From the NCBI GenBank assembly GCA_963807235.1, contig CAWEBF010000033.1:170547-234546 (forward strand): a DNA stretch of 64,000 nucleotides, written 5' to 3'. Positions 1 to 8,863 of this stretch are shown piece after piece (the first letter of the stretch is position 1; each line of letters begins with the position of its first letter). The position numbers and the translations under genes were made by a program. The stretch comes from CAWEBF01 sp963807235. GTDB taxonomy: Bacteria; Acidobacteriota; Vicinamibacteria; Vicinamibacterales; UBA2999. The notes under the pieces were generated by a model. The model ran no database searches. It was not told the origin of the DNA and saw nothing but the letters and a program-made list of their open reading frames with translations.

Positions 1-211
1 GGTCCACGAAGCCGTCGTCGAACGTCAGGTGGGCAGCGTTCTCGGGCAGGCGCGCCTGGCCCGACACGGCCGCCTCGATCTCCGCGAGCCCTACAAGCGC
101 GAAGCGCGACTCCAGCCAGTCCAGCTGCCGCTCGAACACGTCGGGCGGCAGGGCGCGGATCGCGGGAAACGGCGTCGCCGAGGTGTCGCGAACGTAGTGA
201 TACATCGCCAC
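1..211 (-). CDS. Polysaccharide deacetylase family protein, N-terminal part (runs off the window)
   Basis: Reading the minus strand from about position 211 gives a frame with an N-terminal MYHYV segment and, near the window edge, HLTFDDGF, which matches the first NodB-homology motif (TFDDG) of carbohydrate esterase family 4. These enzymes remove N- or O-acetyl groups from glycans using a metal ion. The start could be GTG at 211, ATG at 205 or TTG at 223; the TTG would overlap the stop of the upstream formyltransferase. Only about 70 residues are visible, so the catalytic His residues and the length cannot be checked. It is the last visible member of the polysaccharide operon and probably modifies the same glycan. 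Confidence 0.75.
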   Translation of the reverse strand, partial: MAMYHYVRDTSATPFPAIRALPPDVFERQLDWLESRFALVGLAEIEAAVSGQARLPENAAHLTFDDGFVD

Positions 212-219
212 CAGGCAGC

Positions 220-1014
220 TCAAGCGGCCCTCATGTGGACGAGCGAGAGCGCCGCGTCGCGGCGCGCGCGGTTGGCCAGGTACTCCGGCACCATTCCGCT
301 GGCAAAGTTGTCGTACAGGCGGCGCACGGCGTCGGCCGAGAAGTCGGCGCGTTTGTAGACGCGCCCGCCGGGGGGCTGCGGCACGGCGGTCAGCCGGCCG
401 CGGTGCAGGGCGTCCGCCGCGTCGGCCAGGGCGGCCGCCGCCGCCACGATCGTCTTGTTGCCGATGTCGTGCGGGCCGTCGCCCGCCGCGATCTCGGGCC
501 GCACGTGTGCGATCAGGGGTCCCGTATCCACGCCGTCGTCGAGCATGTGGATCGTGGCGCCGCAGTATTCGGGCTCGCCGTTCACGAGCGGCCAGAAGTT
601 GGTGCCCGCGCCGCGGTAGTACGGTGACAGTCCCAGATGAATGTTTACGGCACGGCCGGGGAACCGGTCGAGCAGCGCGGGCTTCAGGAGGCCCGTCCCG
701 AACACCAGCACCACGTCGGGGGCCAGCGCTCGCATCGCCTCGATGGCGTCCGGGTGATTGCACCCGCCGGGCTCGACCACGAACGATGGCGCGCGGCGCA
801 CGGTGTCGTGGGCACCGAAGAACGCGTCCTCCGACGCCTGGCGGGCGTCGAAGTGCCGGGTGATCACCGCCTCGTCGTCCGGATTGGCCGCGTAGCGCAG
901 CGGCTCGAACGACTTCCGCTCCTGCCACACCGCCACGACGTCCAGCCGATCCGCCAGCGTGTTGGCCACGAAAACGTGGCGGCGCATCGAGCTCGTGAGA
1001 ACGATCGCGCGCAT
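220..1014 (-). CDS. Formyltransferase family protein (methionyl-tRNA formyltransferase-like fold)
   Basis: This 264-residue protein has the formyltransferase catalytic core: NIHLGLSPYYRG with Asn124 and His126, and a later VDTG with Asp163, the Asn-His-Asp set used for N10-formyltetrahydrofolate-dependent transfer. It is shorter than housekeeping Fmt and lacks an obvious C-terminal tRNA-binding domain. Its location inside a polysaccharide locus favours N-formylation of an amino sugar over initiator tRNA formylation; this is inference. The start is ATG at 1014. An upstream extension to 1074 would translate the tandem GGCTCC repeats and was rejected. It is followed at once by the deacetylase. 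Confidence 0.8.
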   Translation of the reverse strand: MRAIVLTSSMRRHVFVANTLADRLDVVAVWQERKSFEPLRYAANPDDEAVITRHFDARQASEDAFFGAHDTVRRAPSFVVEPGGCNHPDAIEAMRALAPDVVLVFGTGLLKPALLDRFPGRAVNIHLGLSPYYRGAGTNFWPLVNGEPEYCGATIHMLDDGVDTGPLIAHVRPEIAAGDGPHDIGNKTIVAAAAALADAADALHRGRLTAVPQPPGGRVYKRADFSADAVRRLYDNFASGMVPEYLANRARRDAALSLVHMRAA

Positions 1015-1017
1015 CAG

Positions 1018-1142
1018 GCTCCGGGCTCCAGGCTCCAGGCTCCGGGCTCCAGGCCCTCGGTCGCTCCCGTGCATTCATGGCCTTGCGGAAATGCAGTTCC
1101 GCACTGCGAGGCCTGTAGCCCGGAGCCCGGAGCCCGGAGCCT
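1018..1142. repeat. Two opposed 7-bp tandem arrays bracketing a hairpin
   Basis: The gap between two operon genes holds GGCTCC(A/G) units of period 7 at about 1018-1055 and CCCGGAG units of period 7 at about 1117-1140. The second array is close to the reverse complement of the first, so they could pair. Between them lies a nested hairpin at 1079-1113. Similar 7-bp arrays occur at 51887 and 54704. No coding role is likely. Confidence 0.8.
1079..1113. other. Nested hairpin between the opposed heptamer arrays
   Basis: GGCCT at 1079-1083 pairs with AGGCC at 1109-1113. Inside it, TGCGGAA at 1084-1090 pairs with TTCCGCA at 1097-1103 around a 6-base loop, leaving a 5-base bulge on one side. No T-run follows on either strand, so it is not a typical intrinsic terminator. 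It could be a REP-like element or an RNA processing site in the operon transcript. Confidence 0.6.
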
Positions 1143-1147
1143 GAGAG

Positions 1148-2845
1148 TCAGTTCATCCTCCTCAGCCGGGTCACGTGCAGCGCGCGGTGCACGCCGACGG
1201 CCGCGCGATGCCTCAGCTTGCGGGCCGCGCTCTTGGCGGATTTCCAGACGCCCTGGATGCGATCGCGCCGGGCCTGCTGCTGGTTGCGGCGCACCTTGGC
1301 GGCATGGAAGCGCGCCTTGTGTTCCTCGCGCTCCCGCACGGCCCGCGCCCGTGCCTCGGTGTCCTCGTCCCACAGGTCGGCGCGCTCGTCGTTCATGAGC
1401 CACCGGCCCACGCCGGTTCGCGACCAGCCAGCCAGTCCCACGACGATCGGCTGGAGGAAGGCCGCGCCGGCGGCATCCGCGCCAGCGGCGACGCCGGAGC
1501 GCGGCACCTCCTCCAGCGCATCAACGAAAGCCGGTGTCGCCGGCACGTCCAGGCCTTGCGGCCGCACGAACACTTCCAGGAAGCGCCGGTTCTTCTCGTC
1601 GCGCTCCCCAGGCCTGGCCACCGCGGCGGCCAGCTGCGTGAGGTGCGCGTCCATGTTGTCCGCCGTGTGCAGCAGGCCCCCGGCCACCGTCAGGAGGTAG
1701 CGGAAGTGGATCATCTCCTCCTGGTGCATCTGGTACTCGGGCAGCATGAAGGTCAGCACCGGCCTGCCCACGATCCCGGCTTCGAGAAACGCGCTCGTCA
1801 CCAGCCCGACCACCGCGCCGCTGTGGTACAGCGAGTCGAAGTAGTCGTCGCGCGAGCGCCCGTCGATCGGGTTGCCGCCGTGAAACGCGACGTTCTCGAA
1901 GCGTCCGAGGTCGATGCCCGCCCACTCCTTGAGCCGTTCGGGATGCGGCCGCACCAGCACGCCCAGCTCGCGAAGCGCCGGGTTGGCACTGGCACGCAGC
2001 GCCTCGATCCAACGGGTCACGAGCACCGGCTCGGGCGGGTCGGGCGTGGGGCTCAGCGCCGAATGCACCCACAGCGCGAAGGGGCGGTCGGCTCGCAGCC
2101 CCATGGCGCGGCAGAACTCGTCGCGGCCGCGCGAAGGCGCCTTGGTGAACCACTGGTCGTAGCACTGCGCGCCGGTCGCCACGATGCGATCGCCGGGAAG
2201 GCCGTGCATGGTGATGGCCTCGTGCATCTGCACCTGGTTCCAGACGAACACCTTGTCGGGCGCGATGTGCAACAGCCCCTTGCTGGAGAGGTGATCCCAG
2301 CTCATGATGGCCGCGACCACCGGAATGTCGAGCGCGCGCGCCGCCCGCAGCACGTCGAGCTGCTGCGAGCGCGAGTAGGTGAGCGACGTCAGCACTACCA
2401 CATCGGGCGCCCGCTCCCGGAGATAGCGCACGAGATCCCGGCTGACGGGCAGGAGACGCTCGAATCGCGTGAGCGCGGCGCGGGCCAGCCGCGGGCCCAC
2501 CACGGGAACGCGGCTCGTCACCCGCACGACGCGCGCGGTGCGCTCCCAGGCGCGAATCCTCAGCTTCAGCGGATAGTCCGGGGCGAGCACGCGCACGTAA
2601 TCCAACGCAACGCGGCAGCGTTGCGCTGCATCGAACCACGGCTCGTGTTCGAGCGATGGCATCAGGTCCCAGGTGACCGCTCCCTGTGATTCCGCGGCCA
2701 GCCGTTCGGCCAGCCCCTGCCCTCCCAGCGACTCCGGCTCTTCGGCCGCGAGATGGACTCGGTGACCTCGCGCTACGAGCTCGCGCACCACCGAATCGAA
2801 GTTCCGGTAGTAGGCGTGGTGCAGCGCGGCGAAGAGCACCTTCAT
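1148..2845 (-). CDS. GT-B-like putative transferase, paralogue A (intact reference copy)
   Basis: This is the only one of six paralogues in the window readable in one frame (565 residues). Shared landmarks are an N-terminal strand-turn (MKVLF), SWDHLSSKGLL at 182-192, VWN near 201, VRPHP near 298-302, and YFDSLYHSGAVVG at 335-347 followed by EAGIVGRPV. RPHP followed by a D-x-L-Y-x-S segment and an E-x-G-x-x-G-x-P-V helix resembles the donor-binding half of CDP-glycerol glycerophosphotransferases and other GT-B enzymes, so a glycosyl- or glycerophosphotransferase role is inferred. Where the paralogues have NTSA this copy has VTSA. A long basic tail (about 490-565) could be membrane-proximal. 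It overlaps the upstream methyltransferase by 4 bases. Confidence 0.7.
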   Translation of the reverse strand: MKVLFAALHHAYYRNFDSVVRELVARGHRVHLAAEEPESLGGQGLAERLAAESQGAVTWDLMPSLEHEPWFDAAQRCRVALDYVRVLAPDYPLKLRIRAWERTARVVRVTSRVPVVGPRLARAALTRFERLLPVSRDLVRYLRERAPDVVVLTSLTYSRSQQLDVLRAARALDIPVVAAIMSWDHLSSKGLLHIAPDKVFVWNQVQMHEAITMHGLPGDRIVATGAQCYDQWFTKAPSRGRDEFCRAMGLRADRPFALWVHSALSPTPDPPEPVLVTRWIEALRASANPALRELGVLVRPHPERLKEWAGIDLGRFENVAFHGGNPIDGRSRDDYFDSLYHSGAVVGLVTSAFLEAGIVGRPVLTFMLPEYQMHQEEMIHFRYLLTVAGGLLHTADNMDAHLTQLAAAVARPGERDEKNRRFLEVFVRPQGLDVPATPAFVDALEEVPRSGVAAGADAAGAAFLQPIVVGLAGWSRTGVGRWLMNDERADLWDEDTEARARAVREREEHKARFHAAKVRRNQQQARRDRIQGVWKSAKSAARKLRHRAAVGVHRALHVTRLRRMN

Positions 2846-3852
2846 CGAGCGGGCTTCATTCCAATCGCGCGCAGGTTCTTGCCATACGCCCCGGCGTTGA
2901 TGAAGAACTGGAGCCGATCGGCGATGGCTTCCACGCCCGCATCAGTCTCGCCGTGCACCTCGCGGCGATACCAGAGGTAGTCCACGATATCGAGCCCCTC
3001 GGTTGCCAGATATGCCGTCTCGAGCCCCAGGCGGTCGAGCAGATCGCGCATCGTGGCCGGCGTGTAGTAGTTCAGGTGGTGAGTGGGCCAGATGAAGTGC
3101 GCATCCTTCCCCATCAGGAGCCGGGACGCCGAGTCGTAGTTGGGGACGTACAGGAACACGATTCCGCCGGTGCGCAGCAGCCGGACGGCCGATTGCAGCG
3201 CCTCGCGCGGCTCGAACAGGTGCTCCAGCACGTCGAAGAGCGACACCGCGTCGAAGCTCTCGGGCTCGAAGCCCCCATCCTCGAGCGTGGTCGTGCGCAG
3301 GTCGAGGCCGCGCGACACGCCAAAGGCCACGGCCGACGGATTCAGATCGGTGCCGATCGCGTCCCATCCGGCCGCCTTCGCGGCTTCCACCACGAAGCCC
3401 GTGCTGCAGCCGACGTCGAGGTACCGCGGACGTGTCCGGTCCGCGGGGAGAAACCGGGCCATCAACCCCACGCGTTCACGCCCGAATCGCTCCACACGGT
3501 AGTCGTGGCTCTGAATGCCCAGGTCGCGCACGATGTCCTGGTAGGCCTGCGACGCGTAGACCTCCTGGTAGTGCGCTTCGTCGAAGCACGGGCTCACGTA
3601 CACGAGGTCGCAGGACGGGCACCGCACCAGGCGCATGTGGTCCTTGTCGAGCTCGTGCCGCGGGTCGTCGTGACCGCACGTCGGGCAGGGGCGCGACGTC
3701 AGGAGATCGGGCGGAATCCGGCCGTGCACGCGCACCAGTTCGTCGATCGGGTGCGTCCGCTTCTCGATGAGCTGCTTGTAGGAGCCGCCGGGCCGAAGCT
3801 TGGACACTTCGACCGGCTGATACTCGGACGGCAGGCGGTAGGGGATCTTCAT
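2842..3852 (-). CDS. Class I SAM-dependent methyltransferase with N-terminal zinc ribbon
   Basis: The 336-residue protein begins with a four-Cys zinc-ribbon-like module (Cys56, Cys59, Cys78, Cys81), followed by a Methyltransf_23-type domain with the SAM motif LDVGCSTGF at 145-153 and an FDVLEH segment typical of UbiG/Coq5-like enzymes. This arrangement is common in methyltransferases of polysaccharide and deoxysugar loci. The acceptor cannot be read from sequence. It overlaps its neighbours by 4 bases on each side, so translation is probably coupled. Confidence 0.85.
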   Translation of the reverse strand: MKIPYRLPSEYQPVEVSKLRPGGSYKQLIEKRTHPIDELVRVHGRIPPDLLTSRPCPTCGHDDPRHELDKDHMRLVRCPSCDLVYVSPCFDEAHYQEVYASQAYQDIVRDLGIQSHDYRVERFGRERVGLMARFLPADRTRPRYLDVGCSTGFVVEAAKAAGWDAIGTDLNPSAVAFGVSRGLDLRTTTLEDGGFEPESFDAVSLFDVLEHLFEPREALQSAVRLLRTGGIVFLYVPNYDSASRLLMGKDAHFIWPTHHLNYYTPATMRDLLDRLGLETAYLATEGLDIVDYLWYRREVHGETDAGVEAIADRLQFFINAGAYGKNLRAIGMKPAR

Positions 3853-4586
3853 TGATGGGATTGCCGCGCCGTCCGGGCGCGTCCCAGCAGGAACTCCGCA
3901 TAGTCCAGGTCGTCCTGGGTGTCGATGTCCACGGACTCGAGCGGCGACATCACGAACACGCGCGAATCGTCGCCGTACAGCGAGCCGCCCTCGACGACGC
4001 TGGCCTTGACGGCCAGCACCGCGGGCCCGTTGCGCGCGAACACGCGCGGCTTGTCCTGGCGCCGGGTGGGCATGGGTTCCGCGCTGAACGGCCGGGCGCT
4101 GTCGCCAAGCGCTCGAATGAATGGCTTGGCGCGATCGCCCTCCACGGCGAGCACCGAGAGCGGATTGAACTGGTGCGGCACCTCGACCACCGACACCACC
4201 GAATCAGCGCCCGTCCGCTCGAGGAGATCCAGCGCGCCGTCGATGTGCTCGGCGCGCCGGAGCGGCGAAGTGGGCTGCAGCAGCACCACGGTATCGAACC
4301 CGTCGCCGCGAAGGGCCGTCAACGCGTGCTGCAGCACGGGCAGCATCGGCGTGTCGTCCTGCGCGAGCGCCGGCGGGCGAAGAAACGGAACGTCGAGGCC
4401 CAGGGCGCGACCCACGTCGGCAATGGCGTCGTCGTCGGTGCTGAGCAGGACCTTTGACACCCGCCGGCTGGCCAGCGCCGCCTCCGCTGTGTGCGCCAGC
4501 AGCGGCCGGCCGCCAAGGAGGCGCAGGGCCTTGGCCGTCAGCCCCTTCGAGCCGCCGCGCGCGGGAATGACGGCCAGGGCCCGCAT
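3849..4586 (-). CDS. Acylneuraminate cytidylyltransferase-like protein (NeuA family)
   Basis: This 245-residue protein has the N-terminal nucleotide-binding signature IPARGGSKG at 7-15, then LSTDDD and LQPTSPLR, all typical of CMP-sialic/CMP-legionaminic acid synthetases. The reaction is activation of a nonulosonic acid with CTP. The start is ATG at 4586, whose A is the last base of the epimerase stop; a longer reading to 5165 only translates the neighbour out of frame. Pairing with a NeuC-like epimerase supports nonulosonic acid activation, but no NeuB-type synthase is in the window. The exact sugar is unknown. Confidence 0.85.
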   Translation of the reverse strand: MRALAVIPARGGSKGLTAKALRLLGGRPLLAHTAEAALASRRVSKVLLSTDDDAIADVGRALGLDVPFLRPPALAQDDTPMLPVLQHALTALRGDGFDTVVLLQPTSPLRRAEHIDGALDLLERTGADSVVSVVEVPHQFNPLSVLAVEGDRAKPFIRALGDSARPFSAEPMPTRRQDKPRVFARNGPAVLAVKASVVEGGSLYGDDSRVFVMSPLESVDIDTQDDLDYAEFLLGRARTARQSHQ

Positions 4587-5743
4587 CAGGTTGGGAACAC
4601 CAGGCGCTTCTGCACGGTCACCGGCGCGGTGGCGAGGATCTCCGCGATGCGGGGGCCCGCCGCCCCGTCCCCGTACAACCGATCGGCGGCGTAGCGGCCG
4701 TGCGCCATCTGCGCCTTGATACCGGCGACGATCTCGTGCCGGTCGTGCGCCACGTCGAGCACGTTCAGACCACGGTCCCGCCCCCCCTGCCGGGTGCCGA
4801 TGTTCACCGCGGGCACACCCAAGTAGGCGCCTTCGCGAATCGGCGCGCTGGAGTTGCCGACGGTGCAGGCGCAGTGCTGCATCAGGCGCACGTAGGTGTC
4901 GATCGGGAAGTTCTTGTAGAACCGGATGTACTCGGGCTTCAGCTTCTCGCGGAACGTGCGCATGCCCGTCGAGATGTCCTCGGATCCAGCGTCCACGTTG
5001 GGCCAGAGCATGATCGTGGGCATCCGCAGCTCGTGGAGCGCCATCAGCGTTTCCCAGATCTGATCCTTCCCCTGGCCGTACTCGGTGGTGACCGGATGCT
5101 GGTTCACCAGCAGGTACGGCTGGCTGACGTCCACGTGCGCCCCCACGCCCTCGCGGTCCAGCCATTCGGGATGCGGCACGCCGTTGCCGTCCGCGATCTC
5201 GCGCACCAGGTCGATGCGCGGACAGCCGACGACGTGCACGGTGGATGGCGGCTCGCCCATCCGGATGATGCGGTCGGCCGCGGCCTGATTCGCGGGAAAG
5301 TGGAGATGCGCGAGTTTCGTCACGGCGTGACGGATGCTCTCGTCGATCGTGCCGCTGATTTCGCCGCCCATGGTGTGCGCCACGGGGATGTTCATGTAGG
5401 CGGCGGCGATGGCGGTGGCCATCGTCTCGAAGCGATCGCCCACGCTGACCACGATGTCGGGCCGCAGCAGCTCGAACATGGTCGGCATTTCCAGCAGGCC
5501 CAGCCCGGTGGATTTGGCCATCGTCGTGGGCGTTTCGCCTTCGACGATCATCGTCACGCGCGCGTCGGCCACGAACCCGTCCGTCTCCATGACGTCCACG
5601 ACCGAGCCGAAACGGTCCAGGAGCGCCGACGCGCCGACCACGAGCTGGAGCCGCAGCCCCGCGTGGTCGCGCACGGCGCGCATCACGGACTTGATGCTGC
5701 TGTAGTTGGCGCGCGATCCGACGAAGACGCAGACTTTTCGCAT
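4586..5743 (-). CDS. UDP-N-acetylglucosamine 2-epimerase, hydrolysing type (NeuC/LegG-like)
   Basis: This 385-residue protein has GSRANYSSI at 9-17, VGDRFE, HTMGGEISGTIDE and GNSSAPIREG, which are the conserved blocks of the hydrolysing UDP-GlcNAc 2-epimerases that make ManNAc or a related 6-deoxy sugar for nonulosonic acids. Length and motif order match NeuC. The start is ATG at 5743, 8 bases after the stop of the upstream GT-B-like gene. A non-hydrolysing WecB role is less likely because the GSRANYSSI form is typical of NeuC. Confidence 0.88.
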   Translation of the reverse strand: MRKVCVFVGSRANYSSIKSVMRAVRDHAGLRLQLVVGASALLDRFGSVVDVMETDGFVADARVTMIVEGETPTTMAKSTGLGLLEMPTMFELLRPDIVVSVGDRFETMATAIAAAYMNIPVAHTMGGEISGTIDESIRHAVTKLAHLHFPANQAAADRIIRMGEPPSTVHVVGCPRIDLVREIADGNGVPHPEWLDREGVGAHVDVSQPYLLVNQHPVTTEYGQGKDQIWETLMALHELRMPTIMLWPNVDAGSEDISTGMRTFREKLKPEYIRFYKNFPIDTYVRLMQHCACTVGNSSAPIREGAYLGVPAVNIGTRQGGRDRGLNVLDVAHDRHEIVAGIKAQMAHGRYAADRLYGDGAAGPRIAEILATAPVTVQKRLVFPT

Positions 5744-5751
5744 GCTAGGGC

Positions 5752-7339
5752 CTACCACGCCCGATCGACGTCGCGCTTGAGGCGCGCGCGCCGCTTGTCC
5801 CACCGCTTGGTGAGCGGCCGCACCCTGCCCTTCACCCACTTCCGAAGGCGCGCGCCCGCGTCGGGCGCCAGCGCCGCATCGATGCCGCTGGCCGCGACCG
5901 TCGCCAACGCCAGCGGTGGCCACACCAGAAAGCGCCACGCCGGCGGCTCGACGGGCGCCGGGGCCGGCTGCCTGGCCAGGCGCTCCACGGCGTCGGCAAA
6001 GAGCGGCGTCGCCGGTTGATCGACGCCGGCGGGCCGGATGAACGACGCCACGAACCGGCTCGTTTCCGCGCGGGTGGACGCGGGGTCGCGCAAGCACTCG
6101 GCCAGCTGCTCGACGTGGGCCTCGACCGTGGACGGCAATCCGCAGAAAGCCGCCGTTCTCCGGCAGCAGGTGACGGAAGTGAATGGTGCCCTCCTGCGTG
6201 CCCGCGAACTCGGGCGCGAGCAGCGAGCACACCGGACGTCCGACGATCGCCGCCTCCACCATCGCGCTGGTGTTCACGCCCACGACCACGGCCGAGTGGT
6301 ACAGCGAGTCGAAAAAGTCGTTCCGGTTCTCGGGCGCGATGGGGTTGTAGCCCTGGCGGGGAAACACCGCGACGCCGGGAAGGTCCGACACCGGCGCGCT
6401 GGCCCACAGGTGGAAGTTGTACGGATGGGGCCGCACCAGGATGTTGGCGTGCGTCAGCTCCGGGTGCCCGCTGTCCCGCAGCGCCTGCACCCACCGGCGC
6501 ACGAACGCCACCTCGGCGCCGGTCTCCGAGATGAAGCTCGACGAGCCCGTGAACAGGATGAACGGACGCGCGTCGGGCAGGCCCACGCGCTGGCAGAAGT
6601 CCTCGCGTCCGTGCGTGACGGAGCGCTCGAACCACTTGTCGAAGAGCTGCGCGCCTGTCACCCCCACTGTGTCCGCGGCCATGTAGTGGTACTCCACGGC
6701 CTCGCGCTTCTGCGCCTCGTTCCACACCAACACGGCGTCGGGCTGCACGCGAAGCAGGCCCTTGTTGGTCAGGTTGTCCCAGCTGGCGATGCAGACCGCC
6801 GACCGGATGCCGCACGCGCGCGCGGCCTTGACCCAGTCCACCTGTTCGGAGGCCGCGGTCACGAGGGGCGACACCAGCAGCACGTCGGGCGACTGCTCGC
6901 GCAGATACTCCGCGATCGGCGCGTGGACGGGAATCGCGCGCTCCACGCCCGCCAGGGCACGGATCGCGCGCCGAACGGTGGACGCTCCCAGCCGGGGGAT
7001 CGCGTCCAGCCAGCGATACGCTCGTGGCAGCACCTTCCGCTTCATGCGTACGCGAAGGGCGCGCGCCGCGGCGAAGTCCGGGTGCAGGAACCTGATGAAG
7101 TCCATCAGGGCGCGCACATGGTGGCCGGCCTGGGCCCAGAACCCGGTGCGCATGGGGACGACGCCCAGCACGGTCACGCGGTCGGCGTAGGCCTGCAGCC
7201 CTTCGACCCCGACCGGCTTCTTCGCGCGCTGGCTGTTGACGCCGATGGCCACGGCGTGGCCCCGCGCCGCCAGCTCCTCGACGGCCGTGTCGTAGAAGCG
7301 CAGGTACTCGGGCGAGTCCATCAGGAACAGCACCTTCAC
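5752..7339 (-). CDS. GT-B-like putative transferase, paralogue B (one frameshift)
   Basis: The frame opens at GTG 7339, overlapping the upstream stop by 4 bases, and reads MKVLFLMDS-type start, SWDNLTNKGLL, LVRPHPYN, FFDSLYHSAVVVGVNTSA and AAIVGRPV. Near 6132 the frame breaks right after the GGFLRIA segment, and the following codons continue the family C-terminus one frame over to a stop at 5752. One surplus base at about 6132 explains the break. The C-terminal region is short and basic. The role is inferred as for paralogue A. With the frame repaired the product is about 529 residues. Confidence 0.65.
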
Positions 7340-8841
7340 GCCACGCCCTCGCGATCGCGCTTCGCGCGCGCATCCCTGCGCGCCCACGCCACGAGCGCCA
7401 TCACCCCGCGGAGTCCCAGCTCGACGCCGCGGTGGCCGAGCCTCGGCGCACGGCGCGCCACCCGCGCGGCGCCCTGTTCCTCGATGGCCTGCACCACGCG
7501 CGGCGTGGCGGGTTCGTCGAGTCCATGGGGACGCACGAAGAGCCGCACGAACTCGCGCACGCGCTGGCGGTCGGCGTCGGTGGACGCAAAGGACGCCTCG
7601 AGCTGCGCGCGGTGCTCGTCGAGCGTCTCGGCCAGCCGCAGCAGGCCGCCGCGCCTGAGGTGCCGGAAGTGCAGCGTGCCTTCCTGCGTGCCGGCCAGCT
7701 CCGGGACGCGGAACGAGAACACCAGGCGCCCGACGATGCCGGATTCGATGAGCGCGCTGGTGTTCACGCCCACGACGGCGTGCGCGTGGTGCATCGAGTC
7801 GTAGTACTCCGCGCGCGCCTCGGGGCCCACCGGGTTCGCGCCCGCGCGCGGCCAGATCGCGCGTCGCCAGCCCAGATCTATCTCGCGCCCACTGCGCCGC
7901 GTTCTGCGGATGCGGGCGCACCAGGATGCCCGCCGCCCGCAGCGTGCGGATCGGCGCTGGCGCGAATCGCCTGCACCCACCGGCGGACGACGTCCACCTC
8001 GAAGGGCGCGATGAAGGGCGACGAGCAGAGATAGAGGAGGTATGGCCGGCCGGCCGGCAGGCCGACGCGAGCACAGAACTCCTCGCGCGTGGTCGAGGGC
8101 CGCGTCGCGAACCAGTGGTCGTAGGCCTGGGCGCCGGTGACCGCGACCTGTTCCGGGCGCGCGCCATGGAGCTCGGCGGCCTCGGTGCGCTGCAGCTCGT
8201 TCCACACGACGATCCGGTCAGGCAGCTCGTGGATCAGGCCCTTCGTGGTGAGGTGATCCCAGCTCCCGACGCCGAGCACGCTCGGCACGCCCGACCGCTG
8301 CGCCTGCCGCACGTAGTCCACCTGGCGCGAACCGAAGTACAGGAGCGGCGTCACCAGCAGCACGTCGGGCTTCCAGCGGTCGAACACGGCCGCGACCTCG
8401 GGCCGCACGGGCAGCGCGCGCTCCAGCACCCGGACCGCGGCCGACAGTGCCGCGATGCCCGTGCCGCGAGCCCAGCAGCGGCAGATCGGTCAGCCAGGCC
8501 GTCGGCGGCCGGCGCCTGCGCTCGCGCTCGCGCGCGCAGCGAGCGGCGCCTCATCGAAGGCAGGCGACAGGTAGCGCCAGTAGCTCAGCGTCTCGCGAAC
8601 GGCCGTGCTGACCTCGTACAAGGCGTCGCGCGTCGCCGCCGGTACCGTCTCGGTCGTGAACGCATTCGGGAACCGCGCGGACAACCGGTCGAGCATCGGG
8701 CGTGCCGTCCGTCACGACGCCCTTCTGCGCCCGCCGATCCGTGACCAGGTGCATCACGTGTCCCCGCTCCGCCAGCAGGGCGAGCGTGGACTCGAAGTTC
8801 CGGAGGAACCCGAGGTGCGTGATGGCGAATAGGATGCGCAT
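7336..8841 (-). CDS. GT-B-like putative transferase, paralogue C (at least four frameshifts)
   Basis: The protein starts with MRILFAITHLGFLRNF at 8841, and the family landmarks appear in order but in changing frames: a MLDRLSARFPN block after about 8700, GSWDHLTTKGLIH and VWNELQ in another frame (8429 to about 7950), ILVRPHPQNAAQWA in a third, then YYDSMHHAHAVVGVNTSALIE and IVGRLV to a stop at 7336. Shifts lie near 8697, 8480, 7950 and 7880. All segments keep normal codon bias, so sequencing indels are likelier than decay, but a pseudogene cannot be excluded. Confidence 0.6.
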
Positions 8842-8863
8842 GCCGCCGAAGGAAGCTCGCGGC

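Noticed and set aside
1018..1142. Possible CRISPR array
   Set aside because: Units are 7 bases long with no unique spacers, so these are simple tandem repeats.
6038..7804. Long plus-strand frame opposite the glycosyltransferase-like genes
   Set aside because: It is antisense to genes with clear motifs; high-GC codon bias leaves such mirror frames open, and the translation has no domain.
4586..8167. A single open minus-strand frame of about 1190 codons
   Set aside because: It joins the NeuC-like epimerase, paralogue B and an out-of-frame part of paralogue C; motifs show three separate genes with their own starts.
7336..8841. Calling paralogue C a true pseudogene
   Set aside because: Every segment keeps coding bias and family motifs with no internal stop in the correct frame; the breaks look like base indels, so it stays a CDS with a warning.
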